A stretch of DNA of 64,000 nucleotides, from NCBI RefSeq assembly GCF_021044685.1, contig NZ_CP088014.1, positions 3,644,001 through 3,708,000 of the forward strand, written 5' to 3'. The position numbers were made by a program, and so were the translations under genes. This DNA comes from Bradyrhizobium daqingense (GTDB lineage: Bacteria > Pseudomonadota > Alphaproteobacteria > Rhizobiales > Xanthobacteraceae). Positions 43,645-52,477 of the stretch are shown in pieces. Within the stretch, counting starts at the first letter, position 1. Every line of letters starts with the position of its first letter. Under the pieces are notes generated by a model, which saw only the letters and a program-made list of their open reading frames with translations, was not told where the DNA came from and made no database searches.

Positions 43645-45063
43645 TCAGTTCTTCACCTTCGGGTCGATCGGCGTCGTGCTGCGCAAGCCCAGAATGTCCT
43701 CCAGCACCTTCGCGCCGGCGATCACCTGCGCATCGGCGCGCGGCGCCCCCACCACCTGCACGCCGACCGGCAGGCCGGACGCCGTGAAGCCGCACGGCAG
43801 CGACAGCGACGGGCAGCAGGCCAGCGTGATGGCGTAGACGATGCCGAGCCATTCGACGTAATTGTCGAATCGCTTGCCGGCGCATTCGGAGACATAGCGA
43901 TTTTCGACCGGGAAGGGCGGCACGATCGTGGTGGGTGTCAGCAGCAAATCATAGCTCTTGAAGAACTCGACCGCGCGCGCGGTCATGGCGACGCGCTGGG
44001 CCTCGGCACGCTCGAGCTGCTCGACGGTGAGCTTGAGGCCTTCCTCGATGTTCCAGATCACCTCGGGCTTGAGCAGGTCGCGCTTGGCCCGGAGAAGCTG
44101 TGCCTTGCTGATCGCGAAGTCGAAGGCGCGCAACACGTGGAAGCATTCATGCGCCTCGCGCCAGTCCGGATGCGCCTCCTCGACGACGGCGCCGGCCTCG
44201 GCAAAGCGTTCAGCCGCCTTGCGCGTGATCGCCTTGACCTCGGGATCGACAGGTGTGATTCCAAGATCTGGCGAATAGGCAATGCGCTTCGGCCTCTTGC
44301 CGGACTGTGCGGCCGACAGGAACGAGGTCAGCGGCGCGGGAAGCGACAACGGATCGGCGGCATAGTCGCCGCTCATGGCATCCAACAGCAGCGCGAGATC
44401 GTCGACATTCCGGGCCATCGGGCCCTGCACGCCGAGATTGCGGTCGATGCCCGCCTTGGGCGTGTGCGCGACCCGGCCGATGCTCGGACGCATGCCGACC
44501 ACGCCGCAGAAACTCGCCGGGCTGCGCAGGCTGCCGCCCATGTCGGAGCCCTGCGCGAGCCAAGCCATGCCGGTCGCCAGCGCCACCGCCGCGCCGCCGG
44601 AGGAGCCGGCCGCGGATTTCGAAGTATCCCAGGGATTGAGCGTCGCGCCGAACACCTCGTTGAAGGTGTTGGCACCGGCGCCGAATTCCGGCGTGTTGGA
44701 CTTCGCGTAAACGACTGCGCCGTTGGCTTCGAGGTTCTCGACCATGAGGTCGGACTTTGCGGGGATGTTATCCCTAAAGATCGGCGAGCCCTGGGTGTTC
44801 AGCACGCCCGCAACGTCGGTGAGGTCCTTGATCGGCACCGGCAGGCCCGCGAGCAGGCCACGCGCGCCGGCCGGCTTCTGCATCAGCGCCTTGGCATGAT
44901 CCCGCGCGCGATCGAAACACAGCGTCGGCAGTGCGTTGACCTTGCCGTCGACCTCCTTGATGCGCTTCTCCACCACGTCCAGCAGTTCGAGCGGCGAGAC
45001 GTCGCCCGACCGCAATTTGTCGACGACGGTGCAAGCGGTTTGGCGGATCAGGTCTTGAGACAT
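43645..45063 (-). CDS. Amidase signature family amidohydrolase
   Basis: This 472-residue enzyme has the Ser-cisSer-Lys triad: Lys in VPIKDLTDV, cis-Ser in AGSSGGAAVALATG, and the nucleophile in GSDMGGSLRSPASFCGVVG. Members hydrolyse amides, including amino-acid amides, ureas and carbamates. The specific substrate is not shown. It is the first of a pair with the racemase-like gene. Confidence 0.93.
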   Translation of the reverse strand: MSQDLIRQTACTVVDKLRSGDVSPLELLDVVEKRIKEVDGKVNALPTLCFDRARDHAKALMQKPAGARGLLAGLPVPIKDLTDVAGVLNTQGSPIFRDNIPAKSDLMVENLEANGAVVYAKSNTPEFGAGANTFNEVFGATLNPWDTSKSAAGSSGGAAVALATGMAWLAQGSDMGGSLRSPASFCGVVGMRPSIGRVAHTPKAGIDRNLGVQGPMARNVDDLALLLDAMSGDYAADPLSLPAPLTSFLSAAQSGKRPKRIAYSPDLGITPVDPEVKAITRKAAERFAEAGAVVEEAHPDWREAHECFHVLRAFDFAISKAQLLRAKRDLLKPEVIWNIEEGLKLTVEQLERAEAQRVAMTARAVEFFKSYDLLLTPTTIVPPFPVENRYVSECAGKRFDNYVEWLGIVYAITLACCPSLSLPCGFTASGLPVGVQVVGAPRADAQVIAGAKVLEDILGLRSTTPIDPKVKN

Positions 45064-45089
45064 TATTTTACTCCCGTGCTTGGCCTGTC

Positions 45090-45168
45090 GTCATTGCGAG
45101 CGCAGCGAAGCAATCCAGTTTGTGACCGCTGGGGCATTCCTGGATCGTTTTGCTTCGCTCGCAATGAC
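45090..45168. repeat. Palindromic intergenic repeat, family C
   Basis: GTCATTGCGAGCGCAGCGAAGCAATCCAG-type left arm and the inverted TGCTTCGCTCGCAATGAC right arm. It lies between the SDR and amidase genes on the same strand. Confidence 0.87.
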
Positions 45169-45176
45169 GGAAGAAA

Positions 45177-45953
45177 CTAACCCCAGCCGGCGCTGATGCC
45201 GCCATCGACCGTGTAGATCACCCCCGAGGTATATCCCGAGCGATCCGACGCCAGGAACGCCATGAGATCGCCGATCTCGCGCGCATGCGCGGGGCGGCCG
45301 AGCGGCAGGCTCTTCTGGAATTCCTTGTAGCGGCTCTCGTCGCCGAACTGGTGCTTGGCGCGCGTCTTGAGCAGGGTGACGTGACGGTCGGTGCCGACAG
45401 GGCCGGGATTGATGCCGACAACGCGGATGTTGTCGGCGAGGCTCTTGCCGCCGAGCGCGCGGGTGAAGGCCATCAGCGCGGCATTGCCGGCGCTGCCGCA
45501 GATGTAATTGGCGTCGAATTTCTCGCCGGCCGCGCCGATGTCGTTGACGATCACGCCGCCGCCCTTCGCCTTCATCTGCGCATAGACCTGCCGCGTGAGG
45601 TTGACGTAACCGAAGACTTTCAATTCCCAGGCGTGCCGCCAGGTCGCCTCATCGATCTTGTCGATCGAGCCGCCGGGAATGTCGCCGGCATTGTTGACGA
45701 GCACGTCGATGTCTGCGGCTTCCCTGGCGAGCCGTGCCACGTCCTCCGCCTTGCGCAGGTCTACGACGCTGGTCGCGGCATCGATCTGGTGCGCCGAGCG
45801 CAAGCGATCCGCCAGCGCCTTGAGCTGGTCGCCGCTGCGGGCAGCCAGCAGCAGGTGCGCGCCCTCTTCGGCAAATGCCTCGGCGGCAGCCGCGCCGATG
45901 CCCTTGGAGGCGCCCGTGATCAGGACGCGCTTGCCACGCAGATGCAGATCCAT
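45177..45953 (-). CDS. Short-chain dehydrogenase/reductase with atypical active site
   Basis: The 258-residue Rossmann protein has VLITGASKGIGAAA (cofactor loop) and LVNNAGDIPGG. The usual catalytic YxxxK reads Tyr150-Ile-Cys-Gly-Ser154, so the lysine is missing, and the preceding catalytic serine region reads IVNDIGAAG without Ser. The C-terminus SGVIYTVDGGISAGWG is normal. Catalysis must differ or be lost. The substrate is unknown. Confidence 0.88.
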   Translation of the reverse strand: MDLHLRGKRVLITGASKGIGAAAAEAFAEEGAHLLLAARSGDQLKALADRLRSAHQIDAATSVVDLRKAEDVARLAREAADIDVLVNNAGDIPGGSIDKIDEATWRHAWELKVFGYVNLTRQVYAQMKAKGGGVIVNDIGAAGEKFDANYICGSAGNAALMAFTRALGGKSLADNIRVVGINPGPVGTDRHVTLLKTRAKHQFGDESRYKEFQKSLPLGRPAHAREIGDLMAFLASDRSGYTSGVIYTVDGGISAGWG

Positions 45954-46018
45954 GAGGGGTACTCTCGCGGGATGGGAACAGGATCAAACCAGTAGGCGCT
46001 CAGTCGTGCCACGGTCAA

Positions 46019-46067
46019 CATTGCAGTGCAGCGTTGCGCTGTCGCCGCGTTTGGTCCATTGCAGTGC
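46019..46067. promoter_or_regulatory. Direct repeat CATTGCAGTGC in the divergent SDR/tartrate dehydrogenase region
   Basis: The same 11-mer occurs at 46019-46029 and 46057-46067, 38 bases apart, in the 156-base region between the divergent starts at 45953 and 46110. Paired sites suggest an operator for an unseen regulator. Confidence 0.5.
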
Positions 46068-46109
46068 GGTCAAAAGGCGGCGGCTGCCGAACCAACCAAG
46101 GACCTCTCG

Positions 46110-47183
46110 ATGAGCAAGAAACAATACCGGATCGCAGTCATTCCCGGCGACGGCATCGGCAAGGAAGTGATGCCCGAAGGCCTGCGCGTTCTGGAGGCGG
46201 CGGCGAAGAAGCACGGGGTCGCCGTGCATTTCGACCATTTCGACTTCTCGTCATGGGACTATTACGAGAAGCACGGCCAGATGATGCCGGACGACTGGAA
46301 GGAAAAGATCGGCAAGCACGACGCGATCTTTTTCGGCGCGGTCGGCTGGCCGGCCAAGATCCCGGACCACGTCTCGCTGTGGGGCTCGCTGATAAAATTC
46401 CGCCGCGAGTTCGACCAGTACGTGAACCTGCGCCCGGTGCGGCTGATGCCCGGCGTGCCGTCGCCGCTGGCGAACCGCAAGCCCGGCGACATCGACTTCT
46501 GGGTGGTGCGCGAGAACACGGAAGGTGAATATTCCTCCGTCGGCGGCCGCATGTTCCCGGATACCGACCGCGAGTTCGTGACGCAGCAGACGGTGATGAC
46601 CCGCACCGGCGTCGACCGCATCCTGAAATTCGCCTTCGAGCTGGCCCAGTCGCGGCCGAAGAAGCACCTGACCTCGGCGACGAAGTCGAACGGCATCTCC
46701 ATCACCATGCCCTATTGGGACGAGCGCGTGGAGGCGATGGCGAAGAAGTTTCCCGGCGTGAAGTGGGACAAGTACCACATCGACATCCTGACCGCGAACT
46801 TCGTGCTGCATCCGGACTGGTTCGACGTCGTGGTCGGCTCCAATTTGTTCGGCGACATTCTCTCCGACCTCGGCCCGGCCTGCACCGGCACCATCGGCAT
46901 CGCACCGTCAGGCAACATCAATCCGGAGGGGGATTTCCCCTCGGTGTTCGAGCCCGTGCACGGCTCGGCGCCCGATATCGCGGGGCAGGGCATCGCCAAT
47001 CCGATCGGCATGATCTGGTCGGGTGCGATGATGCTCGAACATCTCGGCGAGAAGGAAGCCGGCAAATCGATCGTCGAGGCGATCGAGCGCACGCTCGCCG
47101 AGCGCACGCTGCGCACCAAGGATCTCGGCGGCAACGCCGACACCACTGCGTGCGGCAAGGCGGTCGCGGATATGGTGGACTGA
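46110..47183 (+). CDS. Tartrate dehydrogenase/decarboxylase or D-malate dehydrogenase
   Basis: The 357-residue beta-decarboxylating dehydrogenase of the isocitrate/isopropylmalate superfamily has IAVIPGDGIGKEV, the substrate loop LRPVRLMPGVPSPL, and the metal site NLFGDILSDLGP. HGSAPDIAGQGIANPIGM is the cofactor region. The loop fits tartrate/D-malate enzymes rather than isopropylmalate dehydrogenase. NAD+ and Mn2+ are the usual cofactors. The ATG at 46110 follows AAGGA. Confidence 0.9.
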   Translation: MSKKQYRIAVIPGDGIGKEVMPEGLRVLEAAAKKHGVAVHFDHFDFSSWDYYEKHGQMMPDDWKEKIGKHDAIFFGAVGWPAKIPDHVSLWGSLIKFRREFDQYVNLRPVRLMPGVPSPLANRKPGDIDFWVVRENTEGEYSSVGGRMFPDTDREFVTQQTVMTRTGVDRILKFAFELAQSRPKKHLTSATKSNGISITMPYWDERVEAMAKKFPGVKWDKYHIDILTANFVLHPDWFDVVVGSNLFGDILSDLGPACTGTIGIAPSGNINPEGDFPSVFEPVHGSAPDIAGQGIANPIGMIWSGAMMLEHLGEKEAGKSIVEAIERTLAERTLRTKDLGGNADTTACGKAVADMVD

Positions 47184-47197
47184 AGCGAATTGCGTAA

Positions 47198-47248
47198 GGT
47201 GGGTTCGCCGGCGGCAGCGCAAAGCGCAGGCCGCTGGCATAACCCACC
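47198..47248. repeat. Inverted repeat, family F (GGTGGGTT..AACCCACC)
   Basis: An 8-bp perfect stem GGTGGGTT/AACCCACC encloses a GC-rich middle. It lies between the convergent tartrate-dehydrogenase-like and SUFU-domain genes, where it could stop both transcripts. Confidence 0.75.
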
Positions 47249-47255
47249 CCTTCGA

Positions 47256-47894
47256 CTACACGTACGACTTCCGCGCCGGATCGAAGATCGGCGGATAGTC
47301 GTTCTCGTCGAGGAGATCGAGAAACGGATCCAGTCCCTCGGACTTGATCAGTGCGAGTTCCTGATGCGAGATCAGGTTTACGGTCAGGATCTCCACTGGA
47401 TCGCCCGCGATCTCCAGCGTTTCGGCAATCCGCTTGTCGGGAGCGATGATCGGCGTGAGAAACAGAAAAGTCTCGAAGTCCGTTCCTGCAACCGGCGGTC
47501 TCGGCAACGCGACCCGGTGACCGAAGCCGAACCAGGTGGAGTCGATGAACGGCAGGTTGGCGAGCCAGCGCAGATTGGCGCAAATCTCCTCCGTCGGCTC
47601 GCGGACGTACCACATCAGCTCTGCGCGCGGCTTGGCGTCGCCATGTACCCCGGGCATCCGCTGCTCGCTCATGCCGTTGGTCAGAAGGACATAGCCTTCG
47701 TCGGAGCCCTCCTGGCACTCCGGTACGAAATCGCGGCCGAAGGCATGGATGTCGATGCGGCGTTCTGTGCCGCCCGTGAATGTGCGTTCGGGTTCGTCGA
47801 GCTCGCTTTCATAAATGGCGAGCCGTTGCAGGTAGAGGTCGGAGGCGTGCGGCCGATTTGAACCGGACACGAACTTTGCGAGACGGGAGAGCAT
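47256..47894 (-). CDS. Suppressor-of-fused (SUFU) domain protein
   Basis: This 212-residue protein has a bacterial SUFU-like domain: RRIDIHAFGRDFVPECQEG, YVLLTNGMSEQRMPG, ELMWYVREP and FLFLTPIIAPDKRI. The bacterial family is of unknown function and often appears in toxin-immunity or stress contexts, but no toxin gene is next to it here. The ATG at 47894 follows AGAGG. Confidence 0.82.
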   Translation of the reverse strand: MLSRLAKFVSGSNRPHASDLYLQRLAIYESELDEPERTFTGGTERRIDIHAFGRDFVPECQEGSDEGYVLLTNGMSEQRMPGVHGDAKPRAELMWYVREPTEEICANLRWLANLPFIDSTWFGFGHRVALPRPPVAGTDFETFLFLTPIIAPDKRIAETLEIAGDPVEILTVNLISHQELALIKSEGLDPFLDLLDENDYPPIFDPARKSYV

Positions 47895-48060
47895 GTGAAC
47901 CTCTGGGGCGGCTGGAGGCGGGATATCCGCGTTGTCGCAATGCGAAGCGGGGCGGTTCAATCCGCACCGCTGGTGCGCCGACGTTTTCGCCGCGGTCCAG
48001 TTTCTCTTGCGCAATTGTGCATGAGATCGGGGCACGCCGAGGGACCCGCCTCATTCCGGA

Positions 48061-49134
48061 CTAGCTCGCGATCTTCTCGATCGCCGTCTGGTCCAGCCCA
48101 AACTTCTTCCCGGCCTCCAGAATGTCCTGCCAGGTGGTCGGGTCGACCGGAATGCCTTCGGCGAGGCGCTTCTTCTTGGTCTCGCGCTCGGGTTCGCCGG
48201 CGATCTTGACCTTGTCGACGCCGGGGCCGGGTGACGAGCCGGTGTGCCAGGCGACGAAGCTCTCGACCTCGCGTGCGAGGTTCTCGCCGGTGCCGAGCTT
48301 GTCCGGGTCGATGACGATCGAGAGCATGCCGTTGAGGACGTTGTACTTGCCGTCGGACGGGCCCTTGACCACCTGCCCGCCGGAGAGCGCGCCGCCGAGG
48401 ATTTCGCACACCAGCGCGAGACCCGAACCCTTGTGCTCGCCAAACGGCAGGATGGCGCCGTAGGGTGGGATCACGGTATAGCGCGGATGGACAGTGGGCT
48501 TGCCTTCATTGTCGATGATGGTGCCGGGCTCGAGCTCGACGCCCTTGTTGTGGGCGACGCGGGTCTTGCCCTGTGCAATCCGGCTGGTGGCGAAGTCGAG
48601 CACGATCGGATGCTTGCCCCTGCGCGGAATGCCGACGCAGAAGGGGTTGGTGCCGTGGCGCGCATCGCTACCGCCCCAGGGCGCCACGATCGGGCGCGAG
48701 ATCACGTTGACGAAGTGGATCGAGACCAGCCCGTGGTCGATGCATTGCTCGGCCCAGTGGCCGATGCGGCCGATGTGATGCGAGTTGGAGAGGCCAACGA
48801 GACACACGCCGTTGCGCTTGGCGCGCTCGGCAGCCAGCTCCATCGCTTCATGGCCGATCACCTGGCCGTAGCCGGTGAGGCCGTCGAGGGTGAGCAGCGG
48901 ACCCGTGTCGAGGACGATCTTGACGTGCTGGTTCACGGCGAGCCCGCCCGTGGTGACGCTCTGCACATAGCGCGGGATCATGCCGACCCCGTGCGAGTCA
49001 TGTCCCTTGAGATTGGCCTCGACGAGATTGGTGGCGACGAGATCGGCTTCGCGGTCCGAGGAGCCGCCGGCCTTGACGATGGCGCGGATGGCGTTGGTGA
49101 GTGGCTCTGCCTTGATGGTGCGATAGTCGGCCAT
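48061..49134 (-). CDS. Malate/L-lactate/ureidoglycolate dehydrogenase family (Ldh2) oxidoreductase
   Basis: The 357-residue NAD(P)-dependent enzyme of the Ldh2/YlbC/AllD fold has NLKGHDSHGVGMIPRYV near the N-terminus, SNSHHIGRIGHW and the active-site segment GTNPFCVGIP. GKTRVAHNKGVELEPGTIID binds cofactor. Known members oxidise malate, sulfolactate, ureidoglycolate or cyclic imino acids. It is 12 bases after the D-2-hydroxyacid dehydrogenase gene. Confidence 0.9.
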   Translation of the reverse strand: MADYRTIKAEPLTNAIRAIVKAGGSSDREADLVATNLVEANLKGHDSHGVGMIPRYVQSVTTGGLAVNQHVKIVLDTGPLLTLDGLTGYGQVIGHEAMELAAERAKRNGVCLVGLSNSHHIGRIGHWAEQCIDHGLVSIHFVNVISRPIVAPWGGSDARHGTNPFCVGIPRRGKHPIVLDFATSRIAQGKTRVAHNKGVELEPGTIIDNEGKPTVHPRYTVIPPYGAILPFGEHKGSGLALVCEILGGALSGGQVVKGPSDGKYNVLNGMLSIVIDPDKLGTGENLAREVESFVAWHTGSSPGPGVDKVKIAGEPERETKKKRLAEGIPVDPTTWQDILEAGKKFGLDQTAIEKIAS

Positions 49135-49146
49135 TGTTGTCTTCTG

Positions 49147-50058
49147 TTACCCCTTCACGATCCGGCGGCAGTGCTCCCATGCCGCGCCAATCAGGTTCTC
49201 GCTCGCCTCCGGCGTGCGGAAGGCCGAATGCGCCGACAGCGTCACGTTCGGCAATTTCGTCAGCGGATGATCGCCCGGCAGCGGCTCGATGTTGAAGACG
49301 TCGAGGCCGGCATGGCGGATGTGGCCCGACTTCAGCGCGTCGATCATGGCGGCCTCGTCGACGATCGCGGCGCGGGCGGTGTTGACGAGGATGACGCCGG
49401 GCTTCATCGCAAAGATCTTCTCGCGCGTGATCATGCCGCGCGTCTCGTCGTTGAGCAGCAGATGCAGCGACACGACGTCGCTCTTGGCCAGCACGGTGTC
49501 GAGATCGGTGAACTCGACGCCGGGATGGCTCTTGGGCGAGCGATTCCAGGCGATCACCTTCATGCCGCTGCCGGACGCGATGCGCGCGACCTCAGCGGCG
49601 ATGCCGCCGAAACCGATCAGGCCGAGCGTCTTGCCGGTGAGCTGCATGCCGTCCTCGCGCAGCCAGTTGCCGCCGCGCATCTCGCGATCCATCATCGCGA
49701 TGACGCGGGCCGACGCCCACATCAGCGCGATCGCGGATTCGGCCACTGCGGTGTCGCCATAGCCCTTGATCAGATGTACGGAGATGCCGAGCTCTGCGAG
49801 CTCCTCCGGATTCATGTAGCTGCGCGCGCCGGTGCCGAGGAACACGACGTGCTTCAGCCCGGTGCACTTCTTCGCGACCTCGGTCGGCAGTGCCGTATGA
49901 TCGACGATGGCGATCTCCGCGCCGTCGAGAATCTCAGGATATTGCTCCGGCTTGATGTCGGGGTCCCTGTGGATCCGGACCTTGGGATCCCCAGGCTTCT
50001 CCAGCCGCTCCATGATCACGGCAAGCGCTTCGTTGGCGTCGACGAAAACTCCGCGCAT
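49147..50058 (-). CDS. D-isomer-specific 2-hydroxyacid dehydrogenase
   Basis: This 303-residue enzyme has the NAD loop GLIGFGGIA near residues 146-154. Catalytic candidates are Arg229 (VNTARA), Glu258 (IEPLPG) and His277 (LSAHSAF). The ATG at 50058 follows GAGAGG. It interconverts 2-keto and 2-hydroxy acids. It begins 13 bases after the M20 hydrolase gene and precedes a second, unrelated hydroxyacid dehydrogenase. Confidence 0.92.
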   Translation of the reverse strand: MRGVFVDANEALAVIMERLEKPGDPKVRIHRDPDIKPEQYPEILDGAEIAIVDHTALPTEVAKKCTGLKHVVFLGTGARSYMNPEELAELGISVHLIKGYGDTAVAESAIALMWASARVIAMMDREMRGGNWLREDGMQLTGKTLGLIGFGGIAAEVARIASGSGMKVIAWNRSPKSHPGVEFTDLDTVLAKSDVVSLHLLLNDETRGMITREKIFAMKPGVILVNTARAAIVDEAAMIDALKSGHIRHAGLDVFNIEPLPGDHPLTKLPNVTLSAHSAFRTPEASENLIGAAWEHCRRIVKG

Positions 50059-50071
50059 GATCCTCTCCAAA

Positions 50072-51322
50072 TCAGGAAGCGACGCCGGCGATTGCCAGCA
50101 CGGTGTGCATGAGAACGTTGGTGCCCGCGGCGCAGTCCGGCTGCGTCGCGTCCTCCAGCTCGTTGTGGCTGATGCCGTCCTTGCAGGGCACGAACACCAT
50201 GGCCGCCGGCATGGTGGTGTTGAGGTTGCAGGCATCGTGGCCGGCGCCGGAGGTGATGCGACGAGAGGAATAGCCGAGCGTCTTCGCTGCGTTCTCGACC
50301 GCGGCGATGAGCTTGGGATCGAAATGCGTCGGCGGCTTGCGCCAGACCAGATCGACCTTGACCTCGACCTTGCGGCGGTCGGCGATCTCGGCAATGGCGG
50401 CGCGCAAATCGCGATCGAGCGCGTCCATGATGGCGCCGTCCGCGCTGCGGCAGTCCATGGTGAAGGCGATCTCGCCGGGAATGACGTTGCGCGAGGGATT
50501 GGCGATGACGGCTTCGCCGATGGTGCCGACCGCGTTCGGCCCATGTTTCTTGGCGATGGACTCCATCGCCAGCACGATTTCCGACAGCGTCGCCAACGCA
50601 TCGCGCCGCAGCGGCATCGGGGTCGAGCCCGCATGGCTCTCGAAGCCGGAAATCTTGCCGTCGTACCAGAGCACGCCCTGGCCGGAATCGACCACGCCGA
50701 TGGTCTTGCCTTCGGCCTCGAGGATCGGACCCTGCTCGATGTGCAGCTCGACGAAGCAGCCGAGCTTCTGGAAGCCGACCGGCTTGTCACCGCGATAGCC
50801 GATGCCATCGAGCGCCTGGCCGACCGTGGTGCCCTCGGCGTCCTTGCGCGACAAAATGTCGTCGGTGGTGAAATCGCCGACATAGGCCGCGGAGGCCATC
50901 ATCGCGGGCGCGAAGCGCGAGCCTTCCTCGTTGGTCCAGTTGACGACGCAGATCGGGGCCTCGGTCTCGATGCCGGCGTCGTTCAGCGTGCGGATCACTT
51001 CCAGCGCGCCGAGTGTCCCCAGGATGCCGTCATACTTGCCGCCGGTCGGCTGGGTGTCGAGATGCGAGCCGATGCCGACGGGCGGCTTCGACATGTCGCG
51101 GCCCTTGCGGAGGCCGAACATCGAGCCGAGCGCATCGACATGGACCTCCAATCCGGCGTCTTCGCAGGCCTTGCGAAACCAGTCGCGCACCTGCTTGTCT
51201 TCGTTGCTCAGCGTCAGCCGCCGCACGCCGCCTTTGGCCGTCGCGCCGAACTTTGCGGTCTCGTGGATCGAGCCCCAGAGGCGGGCGGAATCGATTTGCA
51301 GATTGGTGGCGGCTCGGCTCAT
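50072..51322 (-). CDS. M20 family Zn-dependent hydrolase (N-carbamoyl amino acid/allantoate amidohydrolase type)
   Basis: The 416-residue enzyme has metal motifs GSHLDTQPTGGKYDG, VVNWTNEEGSRFAP, ELHIEQGP and the C-terminal ISHNELED, diagnostic of the hydantoinase/carbamoylase group, which includes beta-ureidopropionase, allantoate and ureidoglycolate amidohydrolases. The ATG at 51322 is preceded by GAAGAG. The cleaved product may feed the two dehydrogenases downstream (inference). Confidence 0.92.
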   Translation of the reverse strand: MSRAATNLQIDSARLWGSIHETAKFGATAKGGVRRLTLSNEDKQVRDWFRKACEDAGLEVHVDALGSMFGLRKGRDMSKPPVGIGSHLDTQPTGGKYDGILGTLGALEVIRTLNDAGIETEAPICVVNWTNEEGSRFAPAMMASAAYVGDFTTDDILSRKDAEGTTVGQALDGIGYRGDKPVGFQKLGCFVELHIEQGPILEAEGKTIGVVDSGQGVLWYDGKISGFESHAGSTPMPLRRDALATLSEIVLAMESIAKKHGPNAVGTIGEAVIANPSRNVIPGEIAFTMDCRSADGAIMDALDRDLRAAIAEIADRRKVEVKVDLVWRKPPTHFDPKLIAAVENAAKTLGYSSRRITSGAGHDACNLNTTMPAAMVFVPCKDGISHNELEDATQPDCAAGTNVLMHTVLAIAGVAS

Positions 51323-51343
51323 GCGTCTCTTCCATTGGTCGCT

Positions 51344-51419
51344 GTCATTCCGGGGCGCCCGAAGGGCGAACCCGGAATCTCGAGATTCCGGGTTCTCGCT
51401 GCGCGAGCCCCGGAATGAC
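51344..51419. repeat. Palindromic intergenic repeat, family A
   Basis: GTCATTCCGGGGC and GCCCCGGAATGAC outer arms, with GAACCCGGAATCTCGAGATT inside. It occupies the gap between the LysR and M20 genes. Confidence 0.87.
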
Positions 51420-51440
51420 GGTAGAAAATCCGGCTCTTTT

Positions 51441-52358
51441 TCAATGGCGCGCCAGCGCGGGCGCGTCAACCGCGAGGCTGCTCTGCGCAATCTGCCGGGC
51501 CAACTCGGCGACGCGCTCCACGGCGACGACGTCGGGCGAGGCGAGCCAGCTTGCGGTGAAGGTGAGCGGCGCGATCGCAAGATCGGTATCGAGCAGTTGC
51601 AGCCGCCCGTCGGCCAGCTCGTTCTCGACGATGGCGTCGGGGATCACGGCGATGCCGAGCCCTTCGATCGCCATGTGGATCACGGTCGCGAGCGAGGCGG
51701 AGGCGTGCAGCCGGATCGGCGGCAGCTCCGGCCGGTCGAACACCTCGCGCACGACCTCGTAGGGCTTGGTCTTGCGCGGGAAAGTGATGATCGGAAACCG
51801 CGCGAGCTGCGCCGGCGTCAACGGGCCCTTGCCGAGCCCGAGCGAGGGGCTGGCGAGGAAGCCGATCGGATAGTCGGCGAGCACGCGATTATGCACGCCG
51901 GAAGCGGATAGCGGCCCGACGACGAAGGCGAGCTCGATCTCCTGCGCGAGCAGGCGTGCCGTGAGGTTCGGCGTGATGTCGACTTCGATCTCGAGCGACA
52001 GGTTCGGATAGATCTCGTTCACGCTCTTCACCAGCCGCGGCAGCCAGGTGTGCACGATGGTCTCGGCAACACCGAGCCGCATCACGCCGCGCATCGCGGA
52101 CGCATCGCCGATCTCCGCCATCATCTGAGCGCGCAGGCCGATCAGCTTCTCCGCATAGACCATCATCTGCCGGCCGCTTGGGGTCGGTGAGGCCACGCGA
52201 TGGTCGCGGTTGAGCAACTTCACCCCCATCTCACGCTCGAGCTGGGCGATGCGTTGGGAGATCGCCGGCTGGGTTGTGTTGAGCCGTTGTGCGGCGCCGC
52301 GAAAGCTGCCGAGCTTCACAACCCAGAGGAACGTCTCGATCGACCTGAAGTCCAGCAT
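51441..52358 (-). CDS. LysR family transcriptional regulator
   Basis: The 305-residue protein has the helix-turn-helix GSFRGAAQRLNTTQPAISQRIAQLE and a two-lobed effector domain (MRLGVAETIVHTWLPRLV). It is divergent from the UPF0317 gene and leads the catabolic genes on its own strand. A perfect palindrome 18 bases upstream of its ATG is a good candidate operator. Effector unknown. Confidence 0.93.
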   Translation of the reverse strand: MLDFRSIETFLWVVKLGSFRGAAQRLNTTQPAISQRIAQLEREMGVKLLNRDHRVASPTPSGRQMMVYAEKLIGLRAQMMAEIGDASAMRGVMRLGVAETIVHTWLPRLVKSVNEIYPNLSLEIEVDITPNLTARLLAQEIELAFVVGPLSASGVHNRVLADYPIGFLASPSLGLGKGPLTPAQLARFPIITFPRKTKPYEVVREVFDRPELPPIRLHASASLATVIHMAIEGLGIAVIPDAIVENELADGRLQLLDTDLAIAPLTFTASWLASPDVVAVERVAELARQIAQSSLAVDAPALARH

Positions 52359-52375
52359 TGGAAGGATTTTCCCAG

Positions 52376-52396
52376 TCGATAAAATAGATTTATCGA
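52376..52396. promoter_or_regulatory. LysR-type operator: TCGATAAA-N5-TTTATCGA palindrome
   Basis: A perfect 8-bp inverted repeat with a 5-base spacer (ATAGA) contains a T-N11-A core from 52380 to 52392. It lies between the divergent LysR and UPF0317 starts, 18 bases from the former and 81 from the latter, a usual place for a LysR recognition site that activates the divergent gene and represses its own. Confidence 0.75.
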
Positions 52397-52477
52397 GATT
52401 GATTAGAAACGACGATTAGACTTTATAGCACGCTTGGTGTTGGCTGTCTTTGTCGAGTTTATAGGCAGGTCGATCAC

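Noticed and set aside
48244..50112. A 622-codon plus-strand frame over the Ldh2 and hydroxyacid dehydrogenase genes
   Set aside because: Both dehydrogenases are intact on the minus strand; the plus frame is a GC-driven shadow.
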